From assembly GCA_002690445.1 (NCBI GenBank), contig NZER01000402.1, positions 1 through 24,558 on the forward strand: DNA of 24,558 nucleotides, read 5' to 3'. The stretch is from Candidatus Pacearchaeota archaeon (GTDB lineage: Archaea; Nanoarchaeota; Nanoarchaeia; Pacearchaeales; GW2011-AR1). This document shows, in pieces, positions 12,182 through 19,627 of the stretch. Positions within the stretch are counted from its first letter, which is position 1. The number at the start of each line of letters is the position of its first letter. Below the pieces are notes generated by a model. It ran no database searches. It was not told the DNA's origin and saw only the letters and a program-made list of their open reading frames with translations. The translations under genes were made by a program, and so were the position numbers.

Positions 12182-12547
12182 ATGGCAGGCAAAAGATATA
12201 CTTTCGATTCGTTAAGCCAATTAAGGGCTTCTTCGGCAATGTCCCCTGGTTCTGAATCAGGTTCAGGTGTCGATTTGGGGGCTACAGCTGTTGTGAGGGC
12301 AATTTGCAATATCACAGCCAATGCAGGAACTTTAACTCTTAATCTTAGGGGTTCGGCAACGGAGGGTGGCTCTTATTACAACATCCCAGGAACGGCATTT
12401 CTTGATCCTGATGATGGTGCCGTCATGGATGAAACAGGTTCATATGAGGTTTACTTTAAAACGAATTTCAGGTGGATCAGGCATGAAGCTGTGGTTGGAA
12501 CTGGTGCCGTTACCTTCTCAGTTGATGTTGCTGATATCCCTGGATGA
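12182..12547 (+). CDS. Probable capsid decoration protein
   Basis: A 121-aa, beta-rich protein directly after the major capsid gene, the usual place for a head decoration or head-fibre protein. Pieces with alternating hydrophobic residues (TLTLNLRGSATEG, SYEVYFKTNFRWIRHE, AVTFSVDVADIPG) suggest a beta-sandwich; the TNFRWIR element is reminiscent of a family often found beside capsid genes. The N-terminal 30 residues are Ser/Gly-rich. AGGAG lies upstream of ATG 12182. The function is inferred from position and fold type, not from a recognised family. Confidence 0.5.
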   Translation: MAGKRYTFDSLSQLRASSAMSPGSESGSGVDLGATAVVRAICNITANAGTLTLNLRGSATEGGSYYNIPGTAFLDPDDGAVMDETGSYEVYFKTNFRWIRHEAVVGTGAVTFSVDVADIPG

Positions 12548-12597
12548 TAGTTAAAAGTTAACCAGTCATCAAAATTGAACTATAGGAGAAGTTTGTA

Positions 12598-12915
12598 ATG
12601 GGGAAAAAGGTTATCTATATTCTGAGGCATCAGGACAAAGCTTTTTCTGGCTATATTCATGGTGTTGGATTTTCCAGGGGAAGAGGGTCGACATCAAGTG
12701 CAGCTGATCTAGAATTCTTAACAGTGCCTCATCATCCCAATAAAAAAGCCATATGTGAAGACATAACTGAAGAATACTGGAAGAAGAGAAGACAGGAAGA
12801 AGCTATAAGGAAAGCCAGGGAATCCAAAGTAGGGAAGGAAAAAGATGAACCTGAAGCAAAGGAAGCTGAGAAGAAACAACCTTACTCAAAAAGAAGCAAG
12901 AAGGCTAAGGGATAG
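12598..12915 (+). CDS. Hypothetical protein with basic, charged tail
   Basis: A 105-aa protein with a short conserved-looking N-terminal part (KKVIYILRHQDKAFSGYIHG) and a C-terminal half of Lys/Glu/Arg repeats (EEYWKKRRQEEAIRKARESK, then KEKDEPEAKEAEKKQPYSK). Similar small proteins with a charged tail lie between capsid and head-tail adaptor genes in other phages, sometimes as head fibre or assembly factors, but no family is recognised. AGGAG precedes the start. It ends in a TAGTG overlap with the adaptor gene (GTG start). Confidence 0.5.
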   Translation: MGKKVIYILRHQDKAFSGYIHGVGFSRGRGSTSSAADLEFLTVPHHPNKKAICEDITEEYWKKRRQEEAIRKARESKVGKEKDEPEAKEAEKKQPYSKRSKKAKG

Positions 12916-13619
12916 TGTCAGAATTTGTTGAGAAATTAACAGAAAATCAGGCTGTTGTTGATGTTGATTTCCCCATAGAATTCAAATCTTATAGCGGTGG
13001 CACTCAACAAGTGCCTTCAGCTGCAGCAATCACAGTCAAGGATTCAGGCGGAACTGTATTGGTTGATGGTGTAGCAATGGCGATTGATGGGAATGGAACG
13101 ATGACTTATTCTTTGTTGGCTGCGAATCTAACGGAAACAGAAGAAAACCTTGTAATTGAAATTGATTATACAGTCAGCTCAGTAGTCTATAAGGCAATTA
13201 AATATTTCGATACTGTTGTTGTGAGGTTGAAATGTAATGTAATTGATACCGATCTGAAGGCTTATTACCCTACACTTGCTGCACAGATTTGGAGTGTCCA
13301 GTCACCTGCGAATTATGATGTTCAGATTCAGGAAGCGAAAAGGTATATCACCAGGCAAATAGAAAACAAGTATAAAAGGGCATACAGGATCAATGATGGT
13401 TCGCCAATCAGGGAAGTTGTAATATTCAAAACATTTGAGATGATATTTTATGCCTTTTCAAAGTCACCTGATGATATATGGTGGTTTCGATATCAGGAAG
13501 AAAAAGAGAGATTTGAAAAGGAATTCACAAATCTCGTGATTGCCTATGATGAGGATGAAGATAAATTGATAGATGATGAAGAGAAGGAAACATTGGGGAA
13601 GATTGCCTTTGGACGATAA
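12915..13619 (+). CDS. Head-tail adaptor-like protein with N-terminal beta domain
   Basis: A 234-aa protein starting at GTG overlapping the previous stop (TAGTG). Residues ~1-105 are beta-rich (VDFPIEFKSYSGGTQQVPSA, SLLAANLTETEENLVIEIDY), like the Ig-type domain attached to some adaptors. Residues ~107-220 form a helical adaptor-like part: VIDTDLKAYYPTLAAQIW, a SPANYDVQIQEAKRYITRQI helix, and KTFEMIFYAFSKSPDDIWWF, the usual signature of proteins that bind the portal ring. The C-terminus is acidic. Position after capsid genes and before the tail terminator matches. The specific family cannot be confirmed. Confidence 0.6.
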   Translation: MSEFVEKLTENQAVVDVDFPIEFKSYSGGTQQVPSAAAITVKDSGGTVLVDGVAMAIDGNGTMTYSLLAANLTETEENLVIEIDYTVSSVVYKAIKYFDTVVVRLKCNVIDTDLKAYYPTLAAQIWSVQSPANYDVQIQEAKRYITRQIENKYKRAYRINDGSPIREVVIFKTFEMIFYAFSKSPDDIWWFRYQEEKERFEKEFTNLVIAYDEDEDKLIDDEEKETLGKIAFGR

Positions 13620-14044
13620 TGGGTAGCATCAAAGATATTGTGCAAGCTATGGAAGCAAGGTTAGTTGATTTGGGGTTCTCGAAATCAACAGAGCAATTTA
13701 CATTTGAAGCAGTACCAGATTCTATCATTCATAAATCCTTTTTTGTCGAAACGAATCTATCAGAAAATCCATATCATTCATTCAACATATCTAATCCGAA
13801 AGAGGGGATTATAGTCATGATCTGCTATGACCCCTTTAGGGTGGAGCGGACAGGGAGAGATACTGCACTGGATGATAGGGAGACCATCGAAAATGACCTA
13901 GTTAATCATGCGGACATTGCAGGGTTAAGTTCCGATCCATTACTGATGATGGATGGTGGATATTCCATGGTGGAATTTGTTGGGAGGTTTCTTGTTTCCC
14001 AGATAGCGTTCTCCGTAGATTATATAAGGGACATCAGTCAATAA
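13619..14044 (+). CDS. Tail terminator-like protein
   Basis: A 141-aa protein. It starts immediately at the end of the adaptor gene and precedes the tube gene by one small ORF, the standard place for the tail terminator (gpU-like) or tail-to-head joining protein. It begins with SIKDIVQAMEARLVDLGFSK, has an ETIENDLVNHADIAG helix in the middle, and ends with MVEFVGRFLVSQIAFSVDYI, whose phenylalanine-tyrosine end fits tail terminators. No ribosome binding site is evident before ATG 13619; translation is probably coupled by the TAATG overlap. Confidence rests on order and general length. Confidence 0.6.
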   Translation: MGSIKDIVQAMEARLVDLGFSKSTEQFTFEAVPDSIIHKSFFVETNLSENPYHSFNISNPKEGIIVMICYDPFRVERTGRDTALDDRETIENDLVNHADIAGLSSDPLLMMDGGYSMVEFVGRFLVSQIAFSVDYIRDISQ

Positions 14045-14060
14045 AAACAAGGAGAAAAAG

Positions 14061-14240
14061 ATGGGTACAATAAAATTTAAATGGCTTTCTGATTCCTGCA
14101 GAGCCAGGAAAGGGAAAGAGTTAATTAAAAATCAAATCCATGATGGATCAGATTACCCTGAAGCTGTTGTTGCGGAATGGGTTAAAACCAAAGATGCAGC
14201 ATACTGCTCCAATGATCCATCAAAAGGGAAGGTGAAATAA
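14061..14240 (+). CDS. 59-aa small protein upstream of the tail tube gene
   Basis: A short gene easily missed by length cut-offs. It has a strong AAGGAG site (14049-14054) ahead of ATG 14061 and its stop is directly followed by the ATG of the tail tube gene. It begins MGTIKFKWLSDSCRARKGK and continues with SDYPEAVVAEWVKTKDAAYC; two cysteines (13 and 49) are not in a metal-site pattern. Expression with the tube gene is likely. Function unknown; small proteins in this place sometimes help tail assembly. Confidence 0.7.
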   Translation: MGTIKFKWLSDSCRARKGKELIKNQIHDGSDYPEAVVAEWVKTKDAAYCSNDPSKGKVK

Positions 14241-15284
14241 ATGGCAACTCCAACTATCCCAGAAAGACGATTAATGGCAGCGGGGTTAAAGAAAGGTTCT
14301 GCATGGGGGACAGCAGTTGCATTGGGTGCAGGCTTCGGTGTTCTCATCGAAGGAGATGGTGGTTTAAACAGATCACAGCCATATATTCCTGCCAATGAAG
14401 CAGATACTCCTATGGCTTTGGATGGTGATTTAGGGCAGATTGACCCTGTTTCATTTTCGATCCCCTTTACATGGAGACATGCACTGAGTGGTTTGGGGAT
14501 TTCAGTTGCTTCATTCTTCGGGACAGCAGGATCGCCTGCGGCATTGAGCAATGGCTACAGGCATACATTTCAATGGGCAGATGAAATCTATGGCAATTTT
14601 ATTACTTTTGCAGTGGAAAAACTCTCAAAAATATGGGAGGTTGCATCGGCAAAGCCAACAGCACTTGACCTGAATATCGCTGATGGATTGTTCAAGGGTT
14701 CGTTATCATTCTTGGGGAATACAGTCATTGATAATTCGGCTGTGAATACATCAACGCAAATGGATGCACTCACTTATGCAAACAGGGCAACCAGGGCAAA
14801 ATTTTCTACAATCCAAGTCAAAATGAATAATCAAAGTGCAGGAGATGCTTATGCTGAGACAGCACTTGAGGTTTCAGACTTGGCGATCCATTACGAAAGA
14901 CCCCATGACTCACCACACAAGGCAGGCACAAGTTCAATAATTGAGCCTGCAGGGAATGCTCATCCAATAATCACGATTGATTTAAATTTTCCCAGGATGA
15001 ACACAACCAATAATGCTTACTTCACGACTGACTTTATCGGTGAAGTTGAGAAGAAAATTGTCATTAATATTATAGGGAATCTGCTGGGCGGTGCGGTTTA
15101 TTACGAGACCAATTTATACTTCCCTAGATTGAGAGTTGTGGAAACTGAGTATACATGGGATGAAGTAATCCCTGCAAGAATCAAACTGCAGGCAGAGGAG
15201 GCGAGTGCAAATCCAACGGGGATGAGCTATGCTAGACCCTATTTGACAATGATTAACGATAGGTCAACAGATTACCTCGCATAG
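14241..15284 (+). CDS. Major tail tube protein
   Basis: Forms the stacked hexameric rings of the tail tube. A 347-aa protein placed between tail terminator and chaperone genes. Features fit siphovirus tube proteins: a flexible Gly/Ala-rich opening (LMAAGLKKGSAWGTAVALGA), alternating beta segments (DPVSFSIPFTWRHALSGLG, GLFKGSLSFLGNTVIDNSA, ALEVSDLAIHYERPHD) and a late segment GEVEKKIVINIIGNLLGGAV with YETNLYFPRLRVVETEY, as in tube proteins with an extra domain. GAAGGTGA precedes its start. The 72-base gap after it contains only a small hairpin (15310-15327) without a U-run. Confidence 0.75.
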   Translation: MATPTIPERRLMAAGLKKGSAWGTAVALGAGFGVLIEGDGGLNRSQPYIPANEADTPMALDGDLGQIDPVSFSIPFTWRHALSGLGISVASFFGTAGSPAALSNGYRHTFQWADEIYGNFITFAVEKLSKIWEVASAKPTALDLNIADGLFKGSLSFLGNTVIDNSAVNTSTQMDALTYANRATRAKFSTIQVKMNNQSAGDAYAETALEVSDLAIHYERPHDSPHKAGTSSIIEPAGNAHPIITIDLNFPRMNTTNNAYFTTDFIGEVEKKIVINIIGNLLGGAVYYETNLYFPRLRVVETEYTWDEVIPARIKLQAEEASANPTGMSYARPYLTMINDRSTDYLA

Positions 15285-15356
15285 GATGGTTGGAATGGCT
15301 AGCTAATTTAGGATTCAGAGGAATCCTTTATTAAATAAACACCAGGAAGGTGGTAT

Positions 15357-15827
15357 ATGCCAAAGGTTAATGTTCCTGTTGCAGATGTTTGGCAGGGATT
15401 TGAGCTTGACACCGAATTGATTACCCCCACTATTATTCGGCTAAGGCTGAAGCCTGCTTTCAAAAAAGAAATTGTAAATAGAATGTTTTCAAAAGCAGAA
15501 AATTTAACACCAGAAGAAATGACAAATCAGGATGTCTTGGATTCATTTCGACAAGCTGTTGAGTATTCGATTGATTTAATAACTGATTGGGATTTAACAG
15601 GAATTGATGATAAGAAGATTCCATGCACAAAGGCGAACAAGAAAACTTATCTTGATCCTGATAAGGGCAAAAAGGGAATCCCCCTGTTTTGGGAGCAAGT
15701 AAAGAGAAAGGAAGCTGAAGATATTACCGCAGAAGAAGATGATGATTCAGGGATGGATAAAATTGGATGGTTTTGGGTTGCTGTATTTAGATTCTGTTCT
15801 GATATGGGGAATTTCATAAAAAATTAG
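15357..15827 (+). CDS. Tail assembly chaperone (G-like, zero frame)
   Basis: A 156-aa protein that coats or guides the tape measure during tail assembly. Sequence plan matches siphovirus tail chaperones: an N-terminal strand region (VNVPVADVWQGFELDTELIT), AFKKEIVNRMFSKAENLTPE, a helical core with FRQAVEYSIDLITDWDLTG and GIPLFWEQV, and a C-terminus in NFIKN. A good AAGGTGG site precedes ATG 15357. The stop TAG directly follows a slippery heptamer (15818-15824), so a minority of ribosomes should slip into the following frame to make a longer G-T fusion of about 256 aa. Confidence 0.8.
   Translation: MPKVNVPVADVWQGFELDTELITPTIIRLRLKPAFKKEIVNRMFSKAENLTPEEMTNQDVLDSFRQAVEYSIDLITDWDLTGIDDKKIPCTKANKKTYLDPDKGKKGIPLFWEQVKRKEAEDITAEEDDDSGMDKIGWFWVAVFRFCSDMGNFIKN
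15818..15824 (+). promoter_or_regulatory. Programmed -1 frameshift heptamer A AAA AAT
   Basis: In the zero frame the codons are AAA AAT TAG, preceded by A. This is X XXY YYZ with X=Y=A: slippage by -1 gives AAA AAA, keeping both tRNAs paired at two positions. Translation then continues in the frame of 15824-16126, which is open from 15803. It is placed exactly at the end of the chaperone gene, as in the lambda G/T system (G GGA AAG there). Confidence 0.75.
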
Positions 15828-16126
15828 CAGCCTATATCATTTGGCTTGAAGATTTTGAAGGCAAGGTGGATTGGAATGATATAGGCAAGGGTGATAAGCA
15901 AAGCCAAAATCCACCTGAACTGAATGAACATGATATATTTTCTTATAATTGGTATCATGAAAATTGCAATCAATTTACAAAAGAATTTGGATTGTTACCA
16001 CATTTATTTGACAACCTTTTATTTAAAAGGGATGAAAAAGAGATATTCTTTGTTAAATGTAACATGATTTATCAGTACAGAATAAGGCAAAGCATAGAAG
16101 GGCTGAATAAGGAAAAAAATGCCTAA
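15824..16126 (+). CDS. Tail chaperone T-extension reached by -1 frameshift
   Basis: The 100-codon extension, made only as a fusion to the G-like protein. It begins LAAYIIWLEDFEGKVDWNDI and contains HDIFSYNWYHENCNQFTKEF and KEIFFVKCNMIYQYRIRQS. The frame is open upstream to 15803, just past a TGA, and has no convincing start or ribosome binding site of its own (GTG 15866 is the first plausible start). The extension usually contacts the tape measure. It ends eight bases inside the tape measure gene, as T does in related phages. Confidence 0.75.
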   Translation, partial: LAAYIIWLEDFEGKVDWNDIGKGDKQSQNPPELNEHDIFSYNWYHENCNQFTKEFGLLPHLFDNLLFKRDEKEIFFVKCNMIYQYRIRQSIEGLNKEKNA

Positions 16127-18521
16127 AGTAAACATAGACATAAAGACTGATATTCATTCATCGGATAAAAAGATCAATAAAGTTGATGATGCGATGGAAA
16201 GGGTGGACAAGCAAGCCAAGGCAATGGGAAGCACCACAAAAGGATTGTGGAGGCAATTTGCAGGTGGACAGCTTGCGGTTGCAGCTCTAAGTGCAGGATT
16301 CAGGGCATTAAAAGGTGTGCTTGTTAAAACCATCGAAAATGCAATCGCACAACAAGATGCAGTAAAGCAATTAGAAACTGTATTAATATCAACAAAAGGT
16401 GCAGTAGGGTTAACTTCCGATGAATTGACTGAAATGGCATCAGGGTTGCAGAATGTAACAAAATTTGGTGATGAGACAATAATATCTGCACAATCAATGC
16501 TTTTAACCTTCACAAGAATCGGGAAAGAAGAATTTCCAGATGCTTTAGAGGCGACATTGAATCTTGCAACTGCTATGAAAACTGATTTAAAAAGTGCTTC
16601 AATTCAAGTTGGAAAGGCATTAAATGACCCTAAATTGGGATTAACAGCATTGACAAGATCAGGGATAACTTTTACAGAAGAGCAAAAAGATGTAATTAAA
16701 GCATTTGTTGATACAGGGGATGTTGCATCAGCACAGAAGATGATATTAAAAGAATTGGAAACCCAATTTGGCGGTTCGGCAACAGCAGCCAGGGAAACAT
16801 TTGGGGGTGCTGTTACTGGGTTAAATAATATAATGAATGATTTGTTAGAAGAGATTGGTTTAGTCATCATAGAAGATGAGCGATTTAAAGAAGGGATAGA
16901 AAAGATAACAACAGCTGTCGTGGAGCTTATTGAATCAGGAAAAATAAAGGAATGGGTTTTAGATGTAATTGGTGCATTTTCAACCTTTACAACAGTTATA
17001 GGCGGTGGGATTGCAGCATTTAAAGAACTTTATGATGTAGCCTTATTTAATTCAAAAGCAGGTTTATTAGAAAATGCATTAGCAGGTAGGGAATTAGATG
17101 AAGCATTAGGGTTGCTTGCATGGGAAGTATATGGAACAGGTGAAAGATTTGGGGATGCAGATGTTAAGCTTTCTGATTTTAACGAAACAGGAAAAGATGC
17201 AAAAACTAAAGCAGATGAATTTAAAGATGCGATAAAAACCCAAAGGAAAGAAATTGAAACTGCTATACCAAAAATAAAAGGAATAAAAACTGGAATAAAT
17301 GCTTGGGGAAGGGAAGTATTATCTGTTAGTGACTTAGTTAAAGATTTGGCAGATGATTTAGATCAAATGGTATATAACGAAGCTCTCCCCGCTGCAAGGG
17401 ATTTATCTGATGCTTGGGCATTGGCTTCAGGTGACATGAGATCAGAAAATTATAAACTTAAAGAAGATACAAAAGATAATTTAGAGGATGATTCTGATAG
17501 CGTTTTGAATGAATTCTTAAATGTTTCAGAAAGAATAAAAGATAGTTGGATTCAAGAACTAAGCTCAATGTTACAAAAAAGCAAATCACTTAAAGATGGG
17601 CTAAAATCTGTTTGGGGAACTATAAAGACACAATTTTTTGATTTAGTTGCAAAGATGATAACTAAATGGACACTAGGTTTCATTACTAAGGCTTTGGGCG
17701 GTCAGGGTGTTGGTGGATTATTAAGAGGAATTACAAGTGGATTTGGTTCAATAGGAAAACTATTGACAGGAAAAAAGGAAGGAACAGGTGAAAAAGGGAC
17801 AATAGGAAATATTACGGGTTCATTTTTAGGTGGAATTGGGAAAATGGTAGGAATTGCAGGAATTGGATTATTAGTAACAAAATATTTAAATTTAAAACAA
17901 ATAGGACAATCAGTATCAGATGCTTTATCTGCAGGATTTGAGGCAGTTGGGAGTGTCTTAAAAGGTTTAGGGTCAGTTGTTGAATCAGTCTTTGGAACAG
18001 CAGGAACCATTGTGTCTGGAATAGGTCAACTCATTGGTGGATTAATGTCTGGAATAGGAAAATTAGTTGGTGGTGGTGGACAAACAGGGAATGTTGGTGG
18101 ATGGATTCATGAAACCAGAAACTTTTTAGCTGACATTAAAAATATTATGTATCATGCCTTTCTTAATAATTCAAATGCAATGGTTCATAGTTTGCACAAT
18201 GCAAATCATAAGCTTGCAGGAATATGGAAAGCTTTATTGAATATCCCTTCTGCACAAACAGGCTTTTCTGGAACTATTCAGAAATCAGGATTGATGGCGG
18301 TTCATGAAGGTGAAGGATTAAAGGTAACACCAAAGCATGACATGATTCCAGGGTCGATAAGTGGGGAAGGATTTGGAGGCAGAACATCACAACCTATGAT
18401 TGTTAATTTGATAATGGATGGAAAGAAATTAGCATCAGCATTAGTTGATGACTTAACAGAATTAACAAGGTTAGGAGTGTTACACCAGGATATGCAGACT
18501 ATTGTCAGGGTCGAATCATAA
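16119..18521 (+). CDS. Tape measure protein
   Basis: Sets tail length and probably forms or guides the DNA channel. An 800-aa protein starting at ATG 16119 with AAGGAAAA upstream. Residues ~1-100 have a KINKVDDAMERVDKQAKAMG helix and a hydrophobic AALSAGFRALKGVLVKTI segment. A long helical region follows with the typical TMP core (LEATLNLATAMKTDLKSAS, VGKALNDPKLGLTALTRSG, FGGSATAARETFGGAV). The C-terminal third is Gly-rich and hydrophobic (about 565-660, e.g. GIGQLIGGLMSGIGKLVGGG). At ~0.15 nm per residue the tail would be about 120 nm; this scaling is the general siphovirus rule. Residues encoded at 17973-18010 match an antisense copy in a head gene. Confidence 0.92.
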   Translation: MPKVNIDIKTDIHSSDKKINKVDDAMERVDKQAKAMGSTTKGLWRQFAGGQLAVAALSAGFRALKGVLVKTIENAIAQQDAVKQLETVLISTKGAVGLTSDELTEMASGLQNVTKFGDETIISAQSMLLTFTRIGKEEFPDALEATLNLATAMKTDLKSASIQVGKALNDPKLGLTALTRSGITFTEEQKDVIKAFVDTGDVASAQKMILKELETQFGGSATAARETFGGAVTGLNNIMNDLLEEIGLVIIEDERFKEGIEKITTAVVELIESGKIKEWVLDVIGAFSTFTTVIGGGIAAFKELYDVALFNSKAGLLENALAGRELDEALGLLAWEVYGTGERFGDADVKLSDFNETGKDAKTKADEFKDAIKTQRKEIETAIPKIKGIKTGINAWGREVLSVSDLVKDLADDLDQMVYNEALPAARDLSDAWALASGDMRSENYKLKEDTKDNLEDDSDSVLNEFLNVSERIKDSWIQELSSMLQKSKSLKDGLKSVWGTIKTQFFDLVAKMITKWTLGFITKALGGQGVGGLLRGITSGFGSIGKLLTGKKEGTGEKGTIGNITGSFLGGIGKMVGIAGIGLLVTKYLNLKQIGQSVSDALSAGFEAVGSVLKGLGSVVESVFGTAGTIVSGIGQLIGGLMSGIGKLVGGGGQTGNVGGWIHETRNFLADIKNIMYHAFLNNSNAMVHSLHNANHKLAGIWKALLNIPSAQTGFSGTIQKSGLMAVHEGEGLKVTPKHDMIPGSISGEGFGGRTSQPMIVNLIMDGKKLASALVDDLTELTRLGVLHQDMQTIVRVES
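17973..18010 (-). repeat. 38-bp exact inverted repeat, copy 2 (in tape measure gene)
   Basis: The + strand reads TCAGTTGTTGAATCAG, then TCTTTGGAACAGCAGG and AACCAT. Its reverse complement equals 9615-9652 in the minor head-like gene. Here it encodes natural-looking tape measure sequence (SVVESVFGTAGTI), so this copy is probably the original and the head-gene copy the derived one. Confidence 0.95.
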
Positions 18522-19627
18522 TGCTGAAACTATGTTACAGCAATCTAATCGATGCGACAGGGACAACCATCACATCATCAACGGAGGCAACCGCATTGCC
18601 TGATGACAACATCCAGCATTTCTGGAAAACAAAAACCTGGAGGACATCAGGTGGGAATTTCGTAGTAACAATAAATGCAAATGATGATATTGACTTTGAA
18701 GAGACAAATGGCGTGGAGCTTACAGCAACCCTGGCTGCAGGAACTTATACGGCAGCAACTTTGATTGCAGAGATGGAAACAAGGCTTGAAGCTGCAGGTG
18801 CTTCAGGCTATGCTGTTTCATATTCTTCCTCAACCCATAAATTCACCATTGTTTCGGATGGAGCAGGTGGTGGCGGGATATTCAAGTTGCGGTGGAACAC
18901 AGGCAGCAATGCAGCGACAACTGTAGGCGGAACCATAGGATTTGATACAGCAGCAGACGATTCTGGCTCTTTAACCTATACTTCTGATAATGTTTCTATC
19001 CATTCGGAAGAATGGATTAAGTTTGACTTTGGATTAGCTCAAAATGTAACGGAATTCCTAATGACTAGACATGGTGTATCATCATCGGCTACTGTTAAGA
19101 TTCAGGGCAATGCTACTGATTCCTGGGCATCGCCAACAGTTGATGTGACCTTAACATATAACATCGAAATCATGCTAAATAGGTGGAGTGTAAACCAGAG
19201 CTATAGATATTGGAGGATATTGATTATAGACACAAATAATTCAAACGGATATGTGGAAATTGGCAGGGCATTTCTAGGTACTTCTATTGCACCTGAAAGG
19301 AACTTCACCAATGGCTACAGGATAGAAACAGTTGACCCTTCTAAAGTCGAGACTTCATCTGGCGGGGTGGAATCAACAGATGAAGAAACCCCTTATTTGG
19401 TTTTTAGCTTACCCTTTGAAAATACCCTGATTGACAATGTCGAAATAGTCCGAAAAGACAGAGGGAAAACAGGCGATTTGTTCATCTGCTGTGATTACGA
19501 TAATGAGTTACTAACTGACGGCAAACATGATTATTCTAGGTATGTTAGATTTTTAAGCCTTCCGAATTATAGTGGATCGCATCTTAAACGCAAGAATTTT
19601 AGCCTGGATTTCAAAGAATTGGTATAA
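18521..19627 (+). CDS. Distal tail protein with discoidin-like domain
   Basis: A 368-aa protein right after the tape measure gene, the usual place for the distal tail protein. Residues ~55-145 form a beta-rich segment with a Gly/Thr-rich loop (SGYAVSYSSSTHKFTIVSDG). Residues ~162-255 look like an F5/8 (discoidin)-type jelly roll (EEWIKFDFGLAQNVTEFLM, WSVNQSYRYWRILIIDTNN), a fold that often binds carbohydrates. The end (SLDFKELV) fits distal tail proteins, whose C-terminus finishes on a beta strand. It could contribute to receptor contact. No ribosome binding site; TAATG overlap with the tape measure gene. Confidence 0.65.
   Translation: MLKLCYSNLIDATGTTITSSTEATALPDDNIQHFWKTKTWRTSGGNFVVTINANDDIDFEETNGVELTATLAAGTYTAATLIAEMETRLEAAGASGYAVSYSSSTHKFTIVSDGAGGGGIFKLRWNTGSNAATTVGGTIGFDTAADDSGSLTYTSDNVSIHSEEWIKFDFGLAQNVTEFLMTRHGVSSSATVKIQGNATDSWASPTVDVTLTYNIEIMLNRWSVNQSYRYWRILIIDTNNSNGYVEIGRAFLGTSIAPERNFTNGYRIETVDPSKVETSSGGVESTDEETPYLVFSLPFENTLIDNVEIVRKDRGKTGDLFICCDYDNELLTDGKHDYSRYVRFLSLPNYSGSHLKRKNFSLDFKELV

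Noticed and set aside
15310..15327. Terminator after the tail tube gene
   Set aside because: The hairpin AGGATTC-AGAG-... has only seven pairs and no U-run, and the late operon continues without a promoter.
15866..16126. Independent gene starting at GTG 15866
   Set aside because: The frame is open further upstream to 15803, directly behind a slippery heptamer, and the GTG has no good ribosome binding site. A -1 frameshift extension explains it better.
17702..18010. Minus-strand coding region inside the tape measure gene
   Set aside because: It is an open frame opposite a long real gene, Pro/Phe-rich, with no ribosome binding site. Its start only looked protein-like because of the 38-bp inverted repeat.
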